In this document: piece by piece, positions 8,974-19,280 of the stretch | Layout of the letters: every line of letters begins with the position of its first letter | Position numbering within the stretch: position 1 is the stretch's first letter | NCBI GenBank assembly: GCA_947259215.1 | Contig: CAMYLJ010000002.1 | Coordinates: forward strand, 129,524 to 193,523 | DNA from: an uncultured delta proteobacterium | GTDB taxonomy: Bacteria; Myxococcota_A; UBA9160; JAFDET01 | DNA length: 64,000 nt | Reading direction: 5' to 3' | Translations under genes and position numbers: made by a program | The notes under the pieces: model-generated | Told to the model about the DNA's origin: nothing | The model's input: only the letters and a program-made list of their open reading frames with translations | Databases searched by the model: none

Positions 8974-9891
8974 CTACCGGCGCAGGAGCCGCTCGAGGAT
9001 CGCCTTCTGGGAGTGCAGGCGGTTCTCCGCCTGATCGAAGACGATGCTGCGCGGCCCGTCGAGCACCTCGTCGGTGATCTCTTCGCCGCGGTGGGCGGGA
9101 AGGCAGTGGAGCACCCAGGCGTCCGGGGCGTGGCGCATCAGCTCGCTGTTCACCTGGTAGGCCGCGAAGATCCGCCGGCGCTGCTCGCTCTCGTCCTCCT
9201 GCCCCATGCTCGCCCACACGTCGGTGTAGACGAAGTCGGCGCCGCGCACGGCCTCGGCGGGATCCTCGCTCCAGGCGAGGCGCGCGCCGCTCGTGCGGCC
9301 CAGCTCCTCGGCCCGCCGGCGCACCCGCTCCGCGGGGCGATGCGTCCGCGGCGTGGCGATCCGCAGCTCCAGGCCCAGCACCGCGGCCGCCAGCAGGAGC
9401 GAGTTCACCACGTTGTTGCCGTCGCCGACCCACGCCAGCACGGCACGCTCCAGGTCCTGACGCTCGGCCACGGTCTGCAGGTCGGCCATGGCCTGGCAGG
9501 GATGCAGCAGGTCCGTCAGCCCGTTGATGACGGGGATCGAGCCGGCCCGGCTGAGCTCCTCCACCAGCGCGTGGCTGAACGTACGCGCCAGGATGCAGTC
9601 CACCCAGCGCGAGAGGTTGCGGGCCACATCCGCCGGTGACTCCCGTGAGCCGATGCCCACCTGCTCCGGACGCAGCAGGATGGCGTGGCCGCCGAGCTGG
9701 GTCATCCCGGCCTCGAAGGTCACGTGCGTGCGCAGTGACGGCTTCTCGAAGTACATGGCCAGGGTCCGGCCCTGGAGGGTCTGCGGGCGCTCCCCGCGCT
9801 TGTTCAGGTCCTTCAGCTCGCGCGCGCGGTCGAGGATCTCTCGCAGCTCCGCGGCGGACCAGTCTGCGACGCTGATGAAGCTTCTCGGCAC
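8974..9891 (-). CDS. argF: Ornithine carbamoyltransferase
   Basis: A 305-aa enzyme that makes citrulline from ornithine and carbamoyl phosphate. The carbamoyl-phosphate loop is S52-L-R54-T55-H; the more usual motif is STRTR, so the fifth position differs. Later blocks are the HPCQAMADL segment, WVGDGNNV for the second domain, DVWASMGQE, and the ornithine-binding HCLPAHRG loop. The GTG start at 9891 is two bases after the argB stop; longer in-frame versions would run back into argB. It is the last gene of the trmFO-xerC-hslVU-argB run. An acetyl- or succinyl-ornithine substrate cannot be fully excluded from sequence alone, but the neighbours fit a classical ArgF. Confidence 0.93.
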   Translation of the reverse strand: MPRSFISVADWSAAELREILDRARELKDLNKRGERPQTLQGRTLAMYFEKPSLRTHVTFEAGMTQLGGHAILLRPEQVGIGSRESPADVARNLSRWVDCILARTFSHALVEELSRAGSIPVINGLTDLLHPCQAMADLQTVAERQDLERAVLAWVGDGNNVVNSLLLAAAVLGLELRIATPRTHRPAERVRRRAEELGRTSGARLAWSEDPAEAVRGADFVYTDVWASMGQEDESEQRRRIFAAYQVNSELMRHAPDAWVLHCLPAHRGEEITDEVLDGPRSIVFDQAENRLHSQKAILERLLRR

Positions 9892-9893
9892 GG

Positions 9894-10745
9894 CTACCTC
9901 GTGATCAGGGTTCCGACGCCGCCGTCGGTGAAGATCTCGAGCAGGATCGCGTGGCGGATGCGGCCGTCGATCACGTGGGCGCGCTCCACCCCGTGGCCGA
10001 GCGCCGCCAGGCAGCATTCCACCTTGGGGATCATGCCCTCGCGAATCGTTCCCTCGGCGACGAGCTTGCGGGCCTCGTCCCGGGCGAGCTGCGCGATCAG
10101 CTGGCCGCTGGAGTCCTTCACGCCTTCCACGTCGGTCAGCATGATCAGCTTGGCGGCGCCGAGCGCGCCGGCGATGGCGCCGGCCGCCTCGTCAGCGTTG
10201 ATGTTGTAGGAGAGCCCTTCGTCGTCGAGACCCACCGGAGCGATCACCGGCACGAAGCCTTCGTCGGCCACGGCCAGCACCGGAGCAGGGTCCACGTCGA
10301 GGACCTCTCCAACCCGGCCGAGGTCGTGCCCGTCGACCTGCTTGCGGCGCACGCGCAGCATGCCGCCGTCCTTGCCGGTGAGCCCCAGAGCCTGCCCCCC
10401 CCCGCGCTGCACCAGCTGGACGATGTCGGGGTTCACCTTGCCCCCCAGCACCATCTCCACCACTTCCATCGTCTCGTCGTCGGTGACCCGCAGCCCGTTC
10501 ACGAAGGTCGAGTCCTTCCCCAGGCGGTCGAGGGTGGCCTGGATCTGCGGACCGCCGCCGTGCACGACGACCGGACGCACACCGATGTACTTGAGCAGCA
10601 CCACGTCCACGGCGAACGACGCGCGCAGCTCGTCGTCTTCCATGGCGTGGCCGCCGTATTTGATGACGATCGTCTTGTCGCGGAAGCGACGGATGTAGGG
10701 CAGTGCCTCGACCAGCACCGCCGCCTTGTCGATCAGGGACTGCAT
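9894..10745 (-). CDS. argB: Acetylglutamate kinase
   Basis: A 283-aa amino-acid kinase that phosphorylates N-acetylglutamate in the second step of arginine synthesis. Hallmarks are the phosphate-binding IKYGGHAM near residue 27, VVVHGGGPQI, the substrate region VNGLRVTD, the NINADEAAGAIAGAL block and a C-terminal GVGTLITR. The start at 10745 is one base after the stop of the REC-GAF gene (TGAcATG), implying coupled translation. A longer N-terminus typical of arginine-inhibited enzymes is absent beyond MQSLIDKAAVLVEALPYIRRF, which does match the N-terminal helix seen in inhibitable forms, so feedback control by arginine is possible. Confidence 0.96.
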   Translation of the reverse strand: MQSLIDKAAVLVEALPYIRRFRDKTIVIKYGGHAMEDDELRASFAVDVVLLKYIGVRPVVVHGGGPQIQATLDRLGKDSTFVNGLRVTDDETMEVVEMVLGGKVNPDIVQLVQRGGGQALGLTGKDGGMLRVRRKQVDGHDLGRVGEVLDVDPAPVLAVADEGFVPVIAPVGLDDEGLSYNINADEAAGAIAGALGAAKLIMLTDVEGVKDSSGQLIAQLARDEARKLVAEGTIREGMIPKVECCLAALGHGVERAHVIDGRIRHAILLEIFTDGGVGTLITR

Positions 10746-10746
10746 G

Positions 10747-12288
10747 TCACGCGCTAGGGTCGCGGGCCTCGCGTCGGACGCGGGCGACCTCCTCGATGCT
10801 CTCCACGAGGCTACGGTACAGGAGGACGTTGCGCACGGCCGCCGAGAGCGCCGCTCCCAGCACCTCGCCGACGCGCGGCGACGCCTGTCCCGCGGCGGCG
10901 GGGAAGGCGCGGAAGACCCCGAGCGTCTTGCCCCGGAACACCAGCGGCAGGCACATGAACGGCCCGGGACGCTCGCTGACCGGGGTGTCCACACCGGCCT
11001 GGAAGCGCGGGTCGGCCGAGGGATCGTCGGTCACCACCGGCCGGCCGGTTTCGAGCACGGTGCCCGTGAGCCCGGCGCCCAGCGCCAGCCGCACGCGGTC
11101 GCCGCCCCCCTCGTCGCACCACTCGGCCTCGCGCGCCAGCTCGCCGGCCGGGTCGCGCAGGAAGACGGCCGCGCTGCTGGCGCCGAGGGCGGGACCGACG
11201 GCCCCCAGCGCCCCCGCCAGCACCCGCGCGGGCTCCACCTCGGCCACCACGGCCTCGCACACCGCCCGCGCCAGCTCTCCCTCGTCCGAGGCGTCGTCGT
11301 CGACCAGCGGCGCCGTCAGCCCGCCGAGCGAGACCTCGGACTCGGGCTGGGGCGCGGGCGGGTTGGCGGCGGCGGCAGCCAGGGCGGCCGTGACCTCGGC
11401 GACGCTCAAGACCTGGGCCGCCTGCTCGGCCAGGATCCGCAGCAGCGCCAGGTCCTCTGCGTCCAGCAGCCCGTCCTGGCGCGCGTCCGTCGCGCACAGC
11501 ACGCCCAGCGCGCGGTCGCCGGCCACGATCGGAACCACCGCGAACGAGTGCGTGCGGTAGCGGTCCTGGGTGTCCCGGCCGGCGAAGCGTTCGTCGTCAC
11601 TGACCTCGGTGACCAGCAGCGGCTCCGAGCGGGCCAGCGCGAGACCCGCCACGCCTTCGCCCACCGGCACCGGCGTGAACTCAGCGGGCTCGAGCTTGCG
11701 CCCGGTGGCGGCCGCGACCCGCAGCTCGCTGCCGTCCCCGTTCAGGAGCATGAGCGAGGTCTTGTCGGCCGCCAGCACCTCGGCCACGGCTTCCGCCAGG
11801 CCCGCGTGGACCGCCTCGATGTGCGCATCGTCGCGCGCCAGGGCTCCGAGTCGCGCCACGCTCTGCTGGAGATGGGCCAGGCGGTCGCGCAGCTTGTCGG
11901 AGGTGGCCGCGTGGTCGAAGCCCTCGAGGGCGCGGCGCACGGCCAGCACCAGCTCCTCCTCGTGGAGCGGCTTGGCCAGGTAGTCGCAGGCCCCGTTGCG
12001 CAGGGCCTCGAGCACGTAGGCCTGGTCCTGGTGCGCGGAGAGCATGATCACCGGCAGGTGGGGCCGCATCTGTCGCAGCCGCCGCAGCACCTCCAGCCCG
12101 TCGGGGCCCGGCAGCCGCACGTCCAGCACCACGGCGCCGATGCTCGGCTCCTCGGCCAGCTCCAGTGCCTCCGGGCCGTCCGCTGCCAGGATGCACTCGA
12201 GCCCTGCCGCGCTCAGCACATCCTGGATCGCGTCGCGGAAGAACCGCTCGTCGTCCACCACCAGTACGCGTCGGAAACGAGCCGACAT
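10747..12288 (-). CDS. Response-regulator receiver protein with two GAF domains
   Basis: A 513-aa cytoplasmic protein. The N-terminal receiver domain (~6-125) has acidic D12-D13, phospho-acceptor D56 in VVLDVRLPG, a conserved Ser in MLSAHQ and the Lys in LAKPL. A helical linker (~130-155) leads to a first GAF domain (~160-300; TPVPVGEGVAGLALARSE) and, after an Ala/Pro-rich linker, a second one (~345-500; ALGAGLTGTVLETGRPVV). No DNA-binding, GGDEF, HD or kinase output domain is visible. It probably acts through protein contacts. It lies between hslU and argB, 21 nt after hslU and one base before argB, an odd location for a signalling gene. Confidence 0.78.
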   Translation of the reverse strand: MSARFRRVLVVDDERFFRDAIQDVLSAAGLECILAADGPEALELAEEPSIGAVVLDVRLPGPDGLEVLRRLRQMRPHLPVIMLSAHQDQAYVLEALRNGACDYLAKPLHEEELVLAVRRALEGFDHAATSDKLRDRLAHLQQSVARLGALARDDAHIEAVHAGLAEAVAEVLAADKTSLMLLNGDGSELRVAAATGRKLEPAEFTPVPVGEGVAGLALARSEPLLVTEVSDDERFAGRDTQDRYRTHSFAVVPIVAGDRALGVLCATDARQDGLLDAEDLALLRILAEQAAQVLSVAEVTAALAAAAANPPAPQPESEVSLGGLTAPLVDDDASDEGELARAVCEAVVAEVEPARVLAGALGAVGPALGASSAAVFLRDPAGELAREAEWCDEGGGDRVRLALGAGLTGTVLETGRPVVTDDPSADPRFQAGVDTPVSERPGPFMCLPLVFRGKTLGVFRAFPAAAGQASPRVGEVLGAALSAAVRNVLLYRSLVESIEEVARVRREARDPSA

Positions 12289-12309
12289 CTCCCCCCTCTC
12301 CGGTCCTCG

Positions 12310-13655
<1,346 letters not shown>

Positions 13656-13659
<4 letters not shown>

Positions 13660-14195
13660 GGGAGGGTCACCAGGCTGATCTCGTCGTTGGTGTAGATGCA
13701 GATGCCGGCCGCGATGCGCAGGGCTTCGCGGGCGATCTCGTCGGCGGAGAGCTTGCTGTGCTGCGCCAGAGCGCGCGCGGCCGCCAGCGCGTAGGGGCCG
13801 CCCGAGCCGATGGCCGCGATCCCGTCGTCGGGCTCGATCACGTCGCCGTTGCCCGAGACCACCAGCACGCTGTCGGCGTCGCCCACCAGCAGCAGGGCCT
13901 CCAGGCGCCGCAGCACGCGGTCCGCCCGCCACTCCCGGGCCAGCTCCACGCAGGCGCGGCGCACGTTGCCCGGGTGGGCCTCGATCTTGGCCTCGAGCCG
14001 CTCCGACAGCGCCAGCGCGTCGGCCGCGCCACCGGCGAATCCCACCAGGGCGCGGTCCTTCGCCACCCGGCGCACCTTCTGGGCGCCGTGCTTCATCACG
14101 ACCTCGCCGACGGTGACCTGACCGTCGGAGGCCATGGCGATGGCGCCGTCGCGCAGGACGGCCACCACGGTGGTGGCGCGAAGCCTCGGATTCAT
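13656..14195 (-). CDS. hslV: HslV, peptidase subunit of the HslUV protease
   Basis: A 179-aa N-terminal-nucleophile threonine peptidase. After a seven-residue propeptide (MNPRLRA) comes [10 protein letters not shown], so T8 would be the catalytic N-terminal threonine after processing. Other conserved elements are the DGQVTVG loop, a KVRRV segment with the active-site lysine, [12 protein letters not shown], and the C-terminal [11 protein letters not shown]. Its start overlaps the xerC stop (ATGA) and its stop overlaps hslU (ATGA), so all three are coupled. Confidence 0.97.
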
Positions 14196-15100
14196 TCCTT
14201 CTCCCGGGCGCGGGGGTGGGCCCGATCGTACACCTCCAGCAGCCGCTCCGCGGAGACGGCGGTGTACTTCTGGGTGGTCGAGAGGCTGGAATGCCCCAGG
14301 AGCTCCTGGATCTCCCGCAGATCCGCGCCCATGTCGAGCAGATGCGTGGCGTAGCTGTGACGCAGGCGGTGGGGATGCACGGGATCGGCAAGCCGGGCCT
14401 GGCGCGCCCGCGCGGCCAGCACCCGCCGCATGTCGCGTTCGCCGAGCCGCCGCGGCGCCTCGCCGCGCCGGCGGCGCCCGAGCGACGCGAACAGCGGCTC
14501 CGCCAGGATGCCCGGGCGCTGGCGTGCAGCCAGGTACGCCTCGAGTGCCGCCCGCGCCTCGCTCGGGACCGGCACGACCCGCTCCTTGCCCCCCTTGCCC
14601 CAGACCCGGACGTCCCCCCGGCGCAGGTCGAGGTCGCGCACGTCGAGGGAGGCGGCCTCCCCGACCCGCAGGCCCGTGCCGTAGAGGAGCTCCACCAGGG
14701 CGCGATCGCGCAGCCCGCGCTCGCCCTCGGCCACGTCCGCCTCCACCAGCACCTCGCAGTCGTCCACCGAGAGGGGCTTCGGCAGGCGCTTCGGCGCCCG
14801 CGGCGCGGGGATGCCCGCGGTCGGGTCGCTGGCGCACACGCCCTCCCGGCGCAGCCAGCCGAAGAGCGAACGCAGGGAGGCCAGCTTGCGACCGAGGGTG
14901 GCCGCCTGCACCCGGGGGTGGAGCTCGGCGAGGAAGGAAAAGACACGGTCCGGTGTCACTTCGGCCGGTCGTGCGTCCTCGCCCAGGAAGGTGGCGAGCT
15001 GTCGCACGTCCGAGAGATAGGCGCGGCGGGTGTGCTCGGAGACGTTGCGTTCCGCGCGCAGCCACACGTCCCAGGCTCGCAGGGCCTCCGGGAAGGTCAC
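14192..15100 (-). CDS. xerC: Tyrosine recombinase XerC
   Basis: A 302-aa site-specific recombinase that resolves chromosome dimers, normally with XerD at dif. An N-terminal SAM-like core-binding domain occupies ~1-90. All catalytic residues are visible in the C-terminal half: R145 in [10 protein letters not shown]172 in GKGGKER, H244-x-x-R247, H270 in LGHSSL and nucleophile Y279. The GTG start overlaps the trmFO stop (GTGA). The trmFO-xerC-hslV-hslU order is a conserved arrangement in several bacterial groups and supports the XerC name over a generic integrase. No dif-like site was identified in the window. Confidence 0.95.
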   Translation of the reverse strand: MTFPEALRAWDVWLRAERNVSEHTRRAYLSDVRQLATFLGEDARPAEVTPDRVFSFLAELHPRVQAATLGRKLASLRSLFGWLRREGVCASDPTAGIPAPRAPKRLPKPLSVDDCEVLVEADVAEGERGLRDRALVELLYGTGLRVGEAASLDVRDLDLRRGDVRVWGKGGKERVVPVPSEARAALEAYLAARQRPGILAEPLFASLGRRRRGEAPRRLGERDMRRVLAARARQARLADPVHPHRLRHSYATHLLDMGADLREIQELLGHSSLSTTQKYTAVSAERLLEVYDRAHPRAREKE

Positions 15101-16440
15101 GCGGCGCCCTCCGCCACGGCGTCGGCGTAGGGCGCCAGCGCCTCGAGGGCGCGCTGGGCCAGCCGCTCGTGCTTCTCGCGCTTGGGGATCCGCCGGGTTG
15201 CGTCCGCGAGGGGCGGGAAGAGCCCGTAGTTGACGTTCGTCGGCTGGAAGCCTCGCGGGTCGGCCTCGGCCAGGTGGCGCAACAGGGCGCCGTGGGCCGT
15301 GCGCGGATCCGGCAGCAGCGTCTCGGCGCCCCGCGCGGCGAACACCGCGTTCAGGCCCGCCAGGAAGCCCAGGGCGGCGGACTCCACGTAGCCCTCCACG
15401 CCGGCCATCTGGCCCGCCAGGTACACGCCGGGCCGGCCGCGCAGCTCGAGGGTCGGCGTGAGGGCGCGCGGGGCGTTGACGTAGGTGTTGCGGTGGACCG
15501 ATCCGAAACGGGCGAAGACGGCACCCGCCAGGCCCGGCAGGCTGCGCAGGATCCGCTTCTGCTCCCCGATCCGCAGCTTCGTCTGGAAGCCCACCAGGTT
15601 GTAGAGGACGCCCTGCTTGTCCTCCTGCCGCAGCTGGGCCACGGCGTAGGGGCGCCTGCCGCTGCGCGGATCGACGAGCCCCACCGGCTTCAGCGGTCCG
15701 AAGGCCAGGGTCTCGCGCCCCCGGCGCGCCATCTCCTCGATGGGCAGGCAGCCCTCGAAGTAGAGCGCCGCCTCGCAGGCGTGGAGCGGCACGGTGTCGG
15801 CGGCCACCAGCGCTTCGACGAAGGCCGTGTACTGGGACTCGTCGAGCGGCAGGTTCAGGTAGTCGCCCTCCCCCTCCTCCCAGCGCGAGGCGCGGAAGGC
15901 CAGCTCGTAGTCGATGGAGTCCGCGTAGAGCGTGGGCGCGATCGCGTCGTAGAAATAGAGGTGCTCCTCCCCGAGGAGGGCCTGGATCTCGCTCGCCAGC
16001 TCCGACGCGGTGAGCGGACCGGTCGCCAGGATCACCGGCGCCCCCTCCGGAATCCGGGTGACGCACTCGCGACGCACCTCGATGCCGGGATGCGACTCGA
16101 TCGACTCGGTGATGCGGCGGGAGAAGGCACTGCGGTCGACCGCCAGGGCCCGCCCGGCGGGAACCGCGGTCTCGTCTGCGGCGCGCATCACGAGCGAGCC
16201 CAGGCGCCGCATCTCTTCCTTCAAGAGCCCCACCGCGTTGGCGAGACGGCTGGCGCGCAGGGAGTTGCTGCACACCAGCTCGGCGAAGTCGTCGCCGCGG
16301 TGGGCGGGGGAGCGGCGGGCAGGACGCATCTCGTACAAGACCACCGACAAGCCGCGGCGCGCGGCCTGCCAGGCGGCCTCGCAGCCGGCCAGGCCCGCAC
16401 CCACGACGCTGAGCTCCGGTGTGGTTCTCGACGAACGCAT
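15097..16440 (-). CDS. trmFO: TrmFO, folate-dependent tRNA (uracil-54) methyltransferase
   Basis: A 447-aa flavoprotein that methylates U54 of the tRNA T-loop using methylenetetrahydrofolate and FAD. The FAD-binding motif [13 protein letters not shown] is at ~11-23, and the family blocks [55 protein letters not shown] and [11 protein letters not shown] all occur. It heads the seven-gene leftward operon. The start at 16440 follows a GGGGGGAGA ribosome-binding site. The ~100 bp between this gene and divergent dprA should hold both promoters. Confidence 0.96.
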   Translation of the reverse strand: MRSSRTTPELSVVGAGLAGCEAAWQAARRGLSVVLYEMRPARRSPAHRGDDFAELVCSNSLRASRLANAVGLLKEEMRRLGSLVMRAADETAVPAGRALAVDRSAFSRRITESIESHPGIEVRRECVTRIPEGAPVILATGPLTASELASEIQALLGEEHLYFYDAIAPTLYADSIDYELAFRASRWEEGEGDYLNLPLDESQYTAFVEALVAADTVPLHACEAALYFEGCLPIEEMARRGRETLAFGPLKPVGLVDPRSGRRPYAVAQLRQEDKQGVLYNLVGFQTKLRIGEQKRILRSLPGLAGAVFARFGSVHRNTYVNAPRALTPTLELRGRPGVYLAGQMAGVEGYVESAALGFLAGLNAVFAARGAETLLPDPRTAHGALLRHLAEADPRGFQPTNVNYGLFPPLADATRRIPKREKHERLAQRALEALAPYADAVAEGAA

Positions 16441-16543
16441 TCTCCCCCCGGGATGGGAGGATAGCGCCACTGCCCGCCGGCGGCGGCGGCCGGGCGGCGC
16501 GGCGGGCGCTAGGCTCGGAGCGCTCCCGGTCCCGGGAGACCCC

Positions 16544-17653
16544 ATGGCAGGCTCGCGCGATCCGCGTGACCCGCGCCAGCGCGGCTGCGTGCTCGCGTGG
16601 CTGGCGCTCCAGGACCTCGGCGCGCTGCGACCCCGCGAGGCCGCACGCGCGCTGGCGGCGGCGCGCGAGCCGCGCGCCGCCGCCGCCGCGCTGGCCCGCA
16701 CGAGTGGCGCGTCTCCCGCACCGGCCGCGGAGCTCGAAGCCCGCGCCGAACGACTGGCGGCCGCCGGCGCGCGGCTGCTTCCGCTGGACTTCCCGGGCTA
16801 TCCCCCGCGCGTGCGCCGCCTGGCCGATCCGCCGCCGGTCCTGTGCCTGCGCGGCGAGCCGGCCGCGCTGGCCCGACCCGCCGTCGCCCTGGTGGGCGCC
16901 CGGCGCGCCAGTGCGGCGGGCCGCGAGCTGGCGCGACGCCTGGCCCACGACCTGGCCGCGGGCGGGCTGGCGGTGATCTCGGGGCTCGCCCGCGGGATCG
17001 ACGGCGCGGCGCACCGCGGCGCCCTCGAAGCGGGCGGGGTCAGCCTGGCCGTCCTGGGCTGCGGGATCGACGTCGCCTATCCCCGCGAGCACGCGGGCCT
17101 GGCGTCCGAGCTGGCGGAGCGCGGCGTCGTGCTGACGGAGCTTCCGCCCGGCGCCCCGCCGCTTCCTCACCACTTCCCGCTCCGGAACCGCCTGATCAGC
17201 GCCCTGGCGTCGGCCGTGGTGGTGGTGGAGGCGCGCGAACGCAGCGGTTCGCTGATCACCGCCGAGCACGCGGCCGAGCAGGGCGTCGACGTGCTCGCCG
17301 TGCCGGGCCCGGTCCTCAGCGACAGCCACCTCGGCTCGAACCGCCTGCTTCGCGACGGTGCGGGGGTGGTGCTCGAGGCCAACGACGTGCGTCTGGCGCT
17401 GGGCCTGGCGCCGCTGGCGACCGCGCTGGCGGCGGAGTGCGACGAGAGCCTTCCGACCCTGGCGCGCCAGGGACTGGCGGCCCTGCGCGAGGAGCCGCGC
17501 AGCCCGGACGAGCTGGCGCGGCACCTGGGTCGGCCCGTCCACGAGGTCGGCGCCGCGATCGTGCAGCTCGAGCTGGCCGGCCGGATCGCGCGCGAGCCCG
17601 ACGGACGCCTGGTGGCGCAAGCCTCCGCCCCCCGCTCGAGACCACGGAGGTGA
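16544..17653 (+). CDS. dprA: DNA-processing protein DprA
   Basis: A 369-aa protein with the layout of DprA/Smf: an N-terminal helical region (~5-75), a central Rossmann-like domain (VALVGARRASAAGRELARRL, VISGLARGIDGAAHRGAL, VLGCGIDVAYPREHAGL, PLRNRLISALASAVVVVEA, AEHAAEQGVDVLAVPGP) and a C-terminal winged helix (~305-355). It loads RecA onto single-stranded DNA taken up during transformation and occurs widely outside competent species. The ATG at 16544 follows GGGAG. It is transcribed divergently from trmFO and ends at a strong hairpin. Confidence 0.95.
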   Translation: MAGSRDPRDPRQRGCVLAWLALQDLGALRPREAARALAAAREPRAAAAALARTSGASPAPAAELEARAERLAAAGARLLPLDFPGYPPRVRRLADPPPVLCLRGEPAALARPAVALVGARRASAAGRELARRLAHDLAAGGLAVISGLARGIDGAAHRGALEAGGVSLAVLGCGIDVAYPREHAGLASELAERGVVLTELPPGAPPLPHHFPLRNRLISALASAVVVVEARERSGSLITAEHAAEQGVDVLAVPGPVLSDSHLGSNRLLRDGAGVVLEANDVRLALGLAPLATALAAECDESLPTLARQGLAALREEPRSPDELARHLGRPVHEVGAAIVQLELAGRIAREPDGRLVAQASAPRSRPRR

Positions 17654-17663
17654 GTGCCCGCAA

Positions 17664-17740
17664 GCGCCGCCTCAGACGGCGCGCGCAGCGGTCCCAGCGA
17701 CAGCGCCAAGCAGGCTGGGAAGTCGGCTTCAGCCGACTTC
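17664..17740. terminator. Hairpins in the dprA / LysM convergent gap
   Basis: Two hairpins lie between the convergent dprA and LysM genes. The first pairs GCGCCG (17664-17669) with CGGCGC (17677-17682). The second has perfect 10-bp arms, GAAGTCGGCT (17719-17728) and AGCCGACTTC (17731-17740), followed by a pyrimidine-rich stretch. Symmetry would let it act in both directions. There is no long T-run, so efficiency cannot be judged. Confidence 0.6.
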
Positions 17741-17779
17741 GGTGCCTTCTCTCCCCCGTAGGCGAGCGCAGTTCAGCGG

Positions 17780-19123
17780 CTAGCGGCTGCTGATCTGGAC
17801 GTCCGCGCCGCGCACCCGGTCGCCGATATTGATGTCGGTGGTGGTGTCGCGCACGATGGCTGCCGCGCTCTCGTCGAACGTGCGCACGACCACCAGCGTC
17901 GCCACCACCCGGGCGGGAACCTTGACCTTCGCCGTGCGCTCGAAGACCAGGCCCTTCTTTACGCGCGCCGGATCGCGGACCTTGCCGACGGGGCGATAGA
18001 CCTCGAGTGTGCTGCCCACCTCGAGCCCGTCGGCGCGACCCCGGTTCAGGAACACCACGTCGTTGTCGCCGTTGCTCATGCGCTTGTCGGCGAGCAGCAC
18101 GATGCGGCCGTCCACGTCCGGCGGCGACGCGCGCAGCTCGATCTCGTGGGGCAGGAGCTCTCGGGGCCAGAGGCGGTCACCCAGGCGCATCTCGGAGAAG
18201 GCCATCCGGACCTCGGCCAGGGCGGTCTCCTCGTTCACCTCCACGATCTCGATCCAGCCGAGCACGTTCACGTGCCAGCCGAGGGGCTGGCCGTCGTCGG
18301 GATCGAACACGCGCTCCTTGGCGCGGAACACCAGGAACTGGTCGCCCGTCTCCACCTCGCCAGCGCCGAGGCCCACGTTCACCGGGTCCATGGTCCCGAG
18401 CCAGGTCCGCTCCTGGGGGCTGTCCACCAGGGAGGCGGCGCCGTCCAGGGCCTCGCTCGAGACCAGGCCCACCGACTCGCGCCAGGCGTAGCGGACCGTC
18501 GGGGCGCGCGGGCCGGAGGCCGGTGCGTCGGCGTAGGTGACGGCGACACCGTCCATGGAGGCCGGGCCGCCCTGGGCGGGCGCACCCGCCAGGAGCGCCT
18601 CGGCCTCCGCGTCCGTGACGCGCCGGATCACCGTCGGCGTCACCCAGAGCTTGTCACCCGGCAGGATCAGGTGCGGGTTGTCGACGGACTCGTTCTCGTA
18701 CCAGATCGACGGCCACACCCAGGGCGTCCCCAGGTAGGCGTCGGAGACGTCCCAGAGGGTGTCGCCCCCGGCAACGGTGTGGACGCGTCCCGGCAGACCG
18801 GCGGCGTCGTAGCCGACCGGGCCGAGGCGGACGACGTGCTTCTCCCGAGGCGCCGACCGGGCAGGCTCGGCGGCCGTGGACGGCTCCGGCGCGGGGTCGG
18901 CGACCGCCTCCGCAGCGCTCTCGGCGGCGCCGGATTCGTCGGCGTTCGCCGCCTCGGCGGACTCCGCCGGCACCGCAGGCGCCGCGGTCTCCGCAGGTGC
19001 CGCCGGGGCGGCCTCGGTCGCCGCAGCAGCCTCGGCGACGGGCGCCGTCTCCTCGGAAGCGGCGGCCCCGAACGCCAGGACGAAGACCAGGACGGGCGCC
19101 AGTGCGCGGATGGAAGCCAGCAT
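17780..19123 (-). CDS. Exported LysM-domain protein
   Basis: A 447-aa protein with a signal peptide (MLASIRALAPVLVFVLAFG, then AAAS) and a long Ala/Glu/Pro linker (~22-90). A LysM-type module follows at ~105-165 (HTVAGGDTLWDVSDAYLGTP and HLILPGDKLWV), which usually binds peptidoglycan or other glycans with N-acetylglucosamine. The C-terminal ~270 residues contain several beta segments (GDQFLVFRAKE, GRIVLLADKRMSNGDNDVVF) that I cannot assign to a named domain. The ATG at 19123 has GGAGGG 5 nt upstream. It is the last gene of the leftward exopolysaccharide array and faces dprA across the hairpins. Probably periplasmic; it may anchor the secretion machinery to the wall. Confidence 0.75.
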   Translation of the reverse strand: MLASIRALAPVLVFVLAFGAAASEETAPVAEAAAATEAAPAAPAETAAPAVPAESAEAANADESGAAESAAEAVADPAPEPSTAAEPARSAPREKHVVRLGPVGYDAAGLPGRVHTVAGGDTLWDVSDAYLGTPWVWPSIWYENESVDNPHLILPGDKLWVTPTVIRRVTDAEAEALLAGAPAQGGPASMDGVAVTYADAPASGPRAPTVRYAWRESVGLVSSEALDGAASLVDSPQERTWLGTMDPVNVGLGAGEVETGDQFLVFRAKERVFDPDDGQPLGWHVNVLGWIEIVEVNEETALAEVRMAFSEMRLGDRLWPRELLPHEIELRASPPDVDGRIVLLADKRMSNGDNDVVFLNRGRADGLEVGSTLEVYRPVGKVRDPARVKKGLVFERTAKVKVPARVVATLVVVRTFDESAAAIVRDTTTDINIGDRVRGADVQISSR

Positions 19124-19280
19124 GAGATCCCTCCAATGCCGTGCCGACAGCGCCCCGGCGCGAGCGCATTCGCCCGGCCCGCCGAGAGGTCGGCAGCGAG
19201 GGGCGTATCGGCAGCCCCTTGGATTGCCTTGAAGAGTTCCGGGCGCAGGGCGGATGGGGATCGATCTTGCCCCGGGGGGA

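Noticed and set aside
14192-17620. A 1142-codon frame running through xerC, trmFO and dprA regions
   Set aside because: Only its last ~300 codons are the real xerC; the rest is in the wrong frame of trmFO and antisense to dprA.
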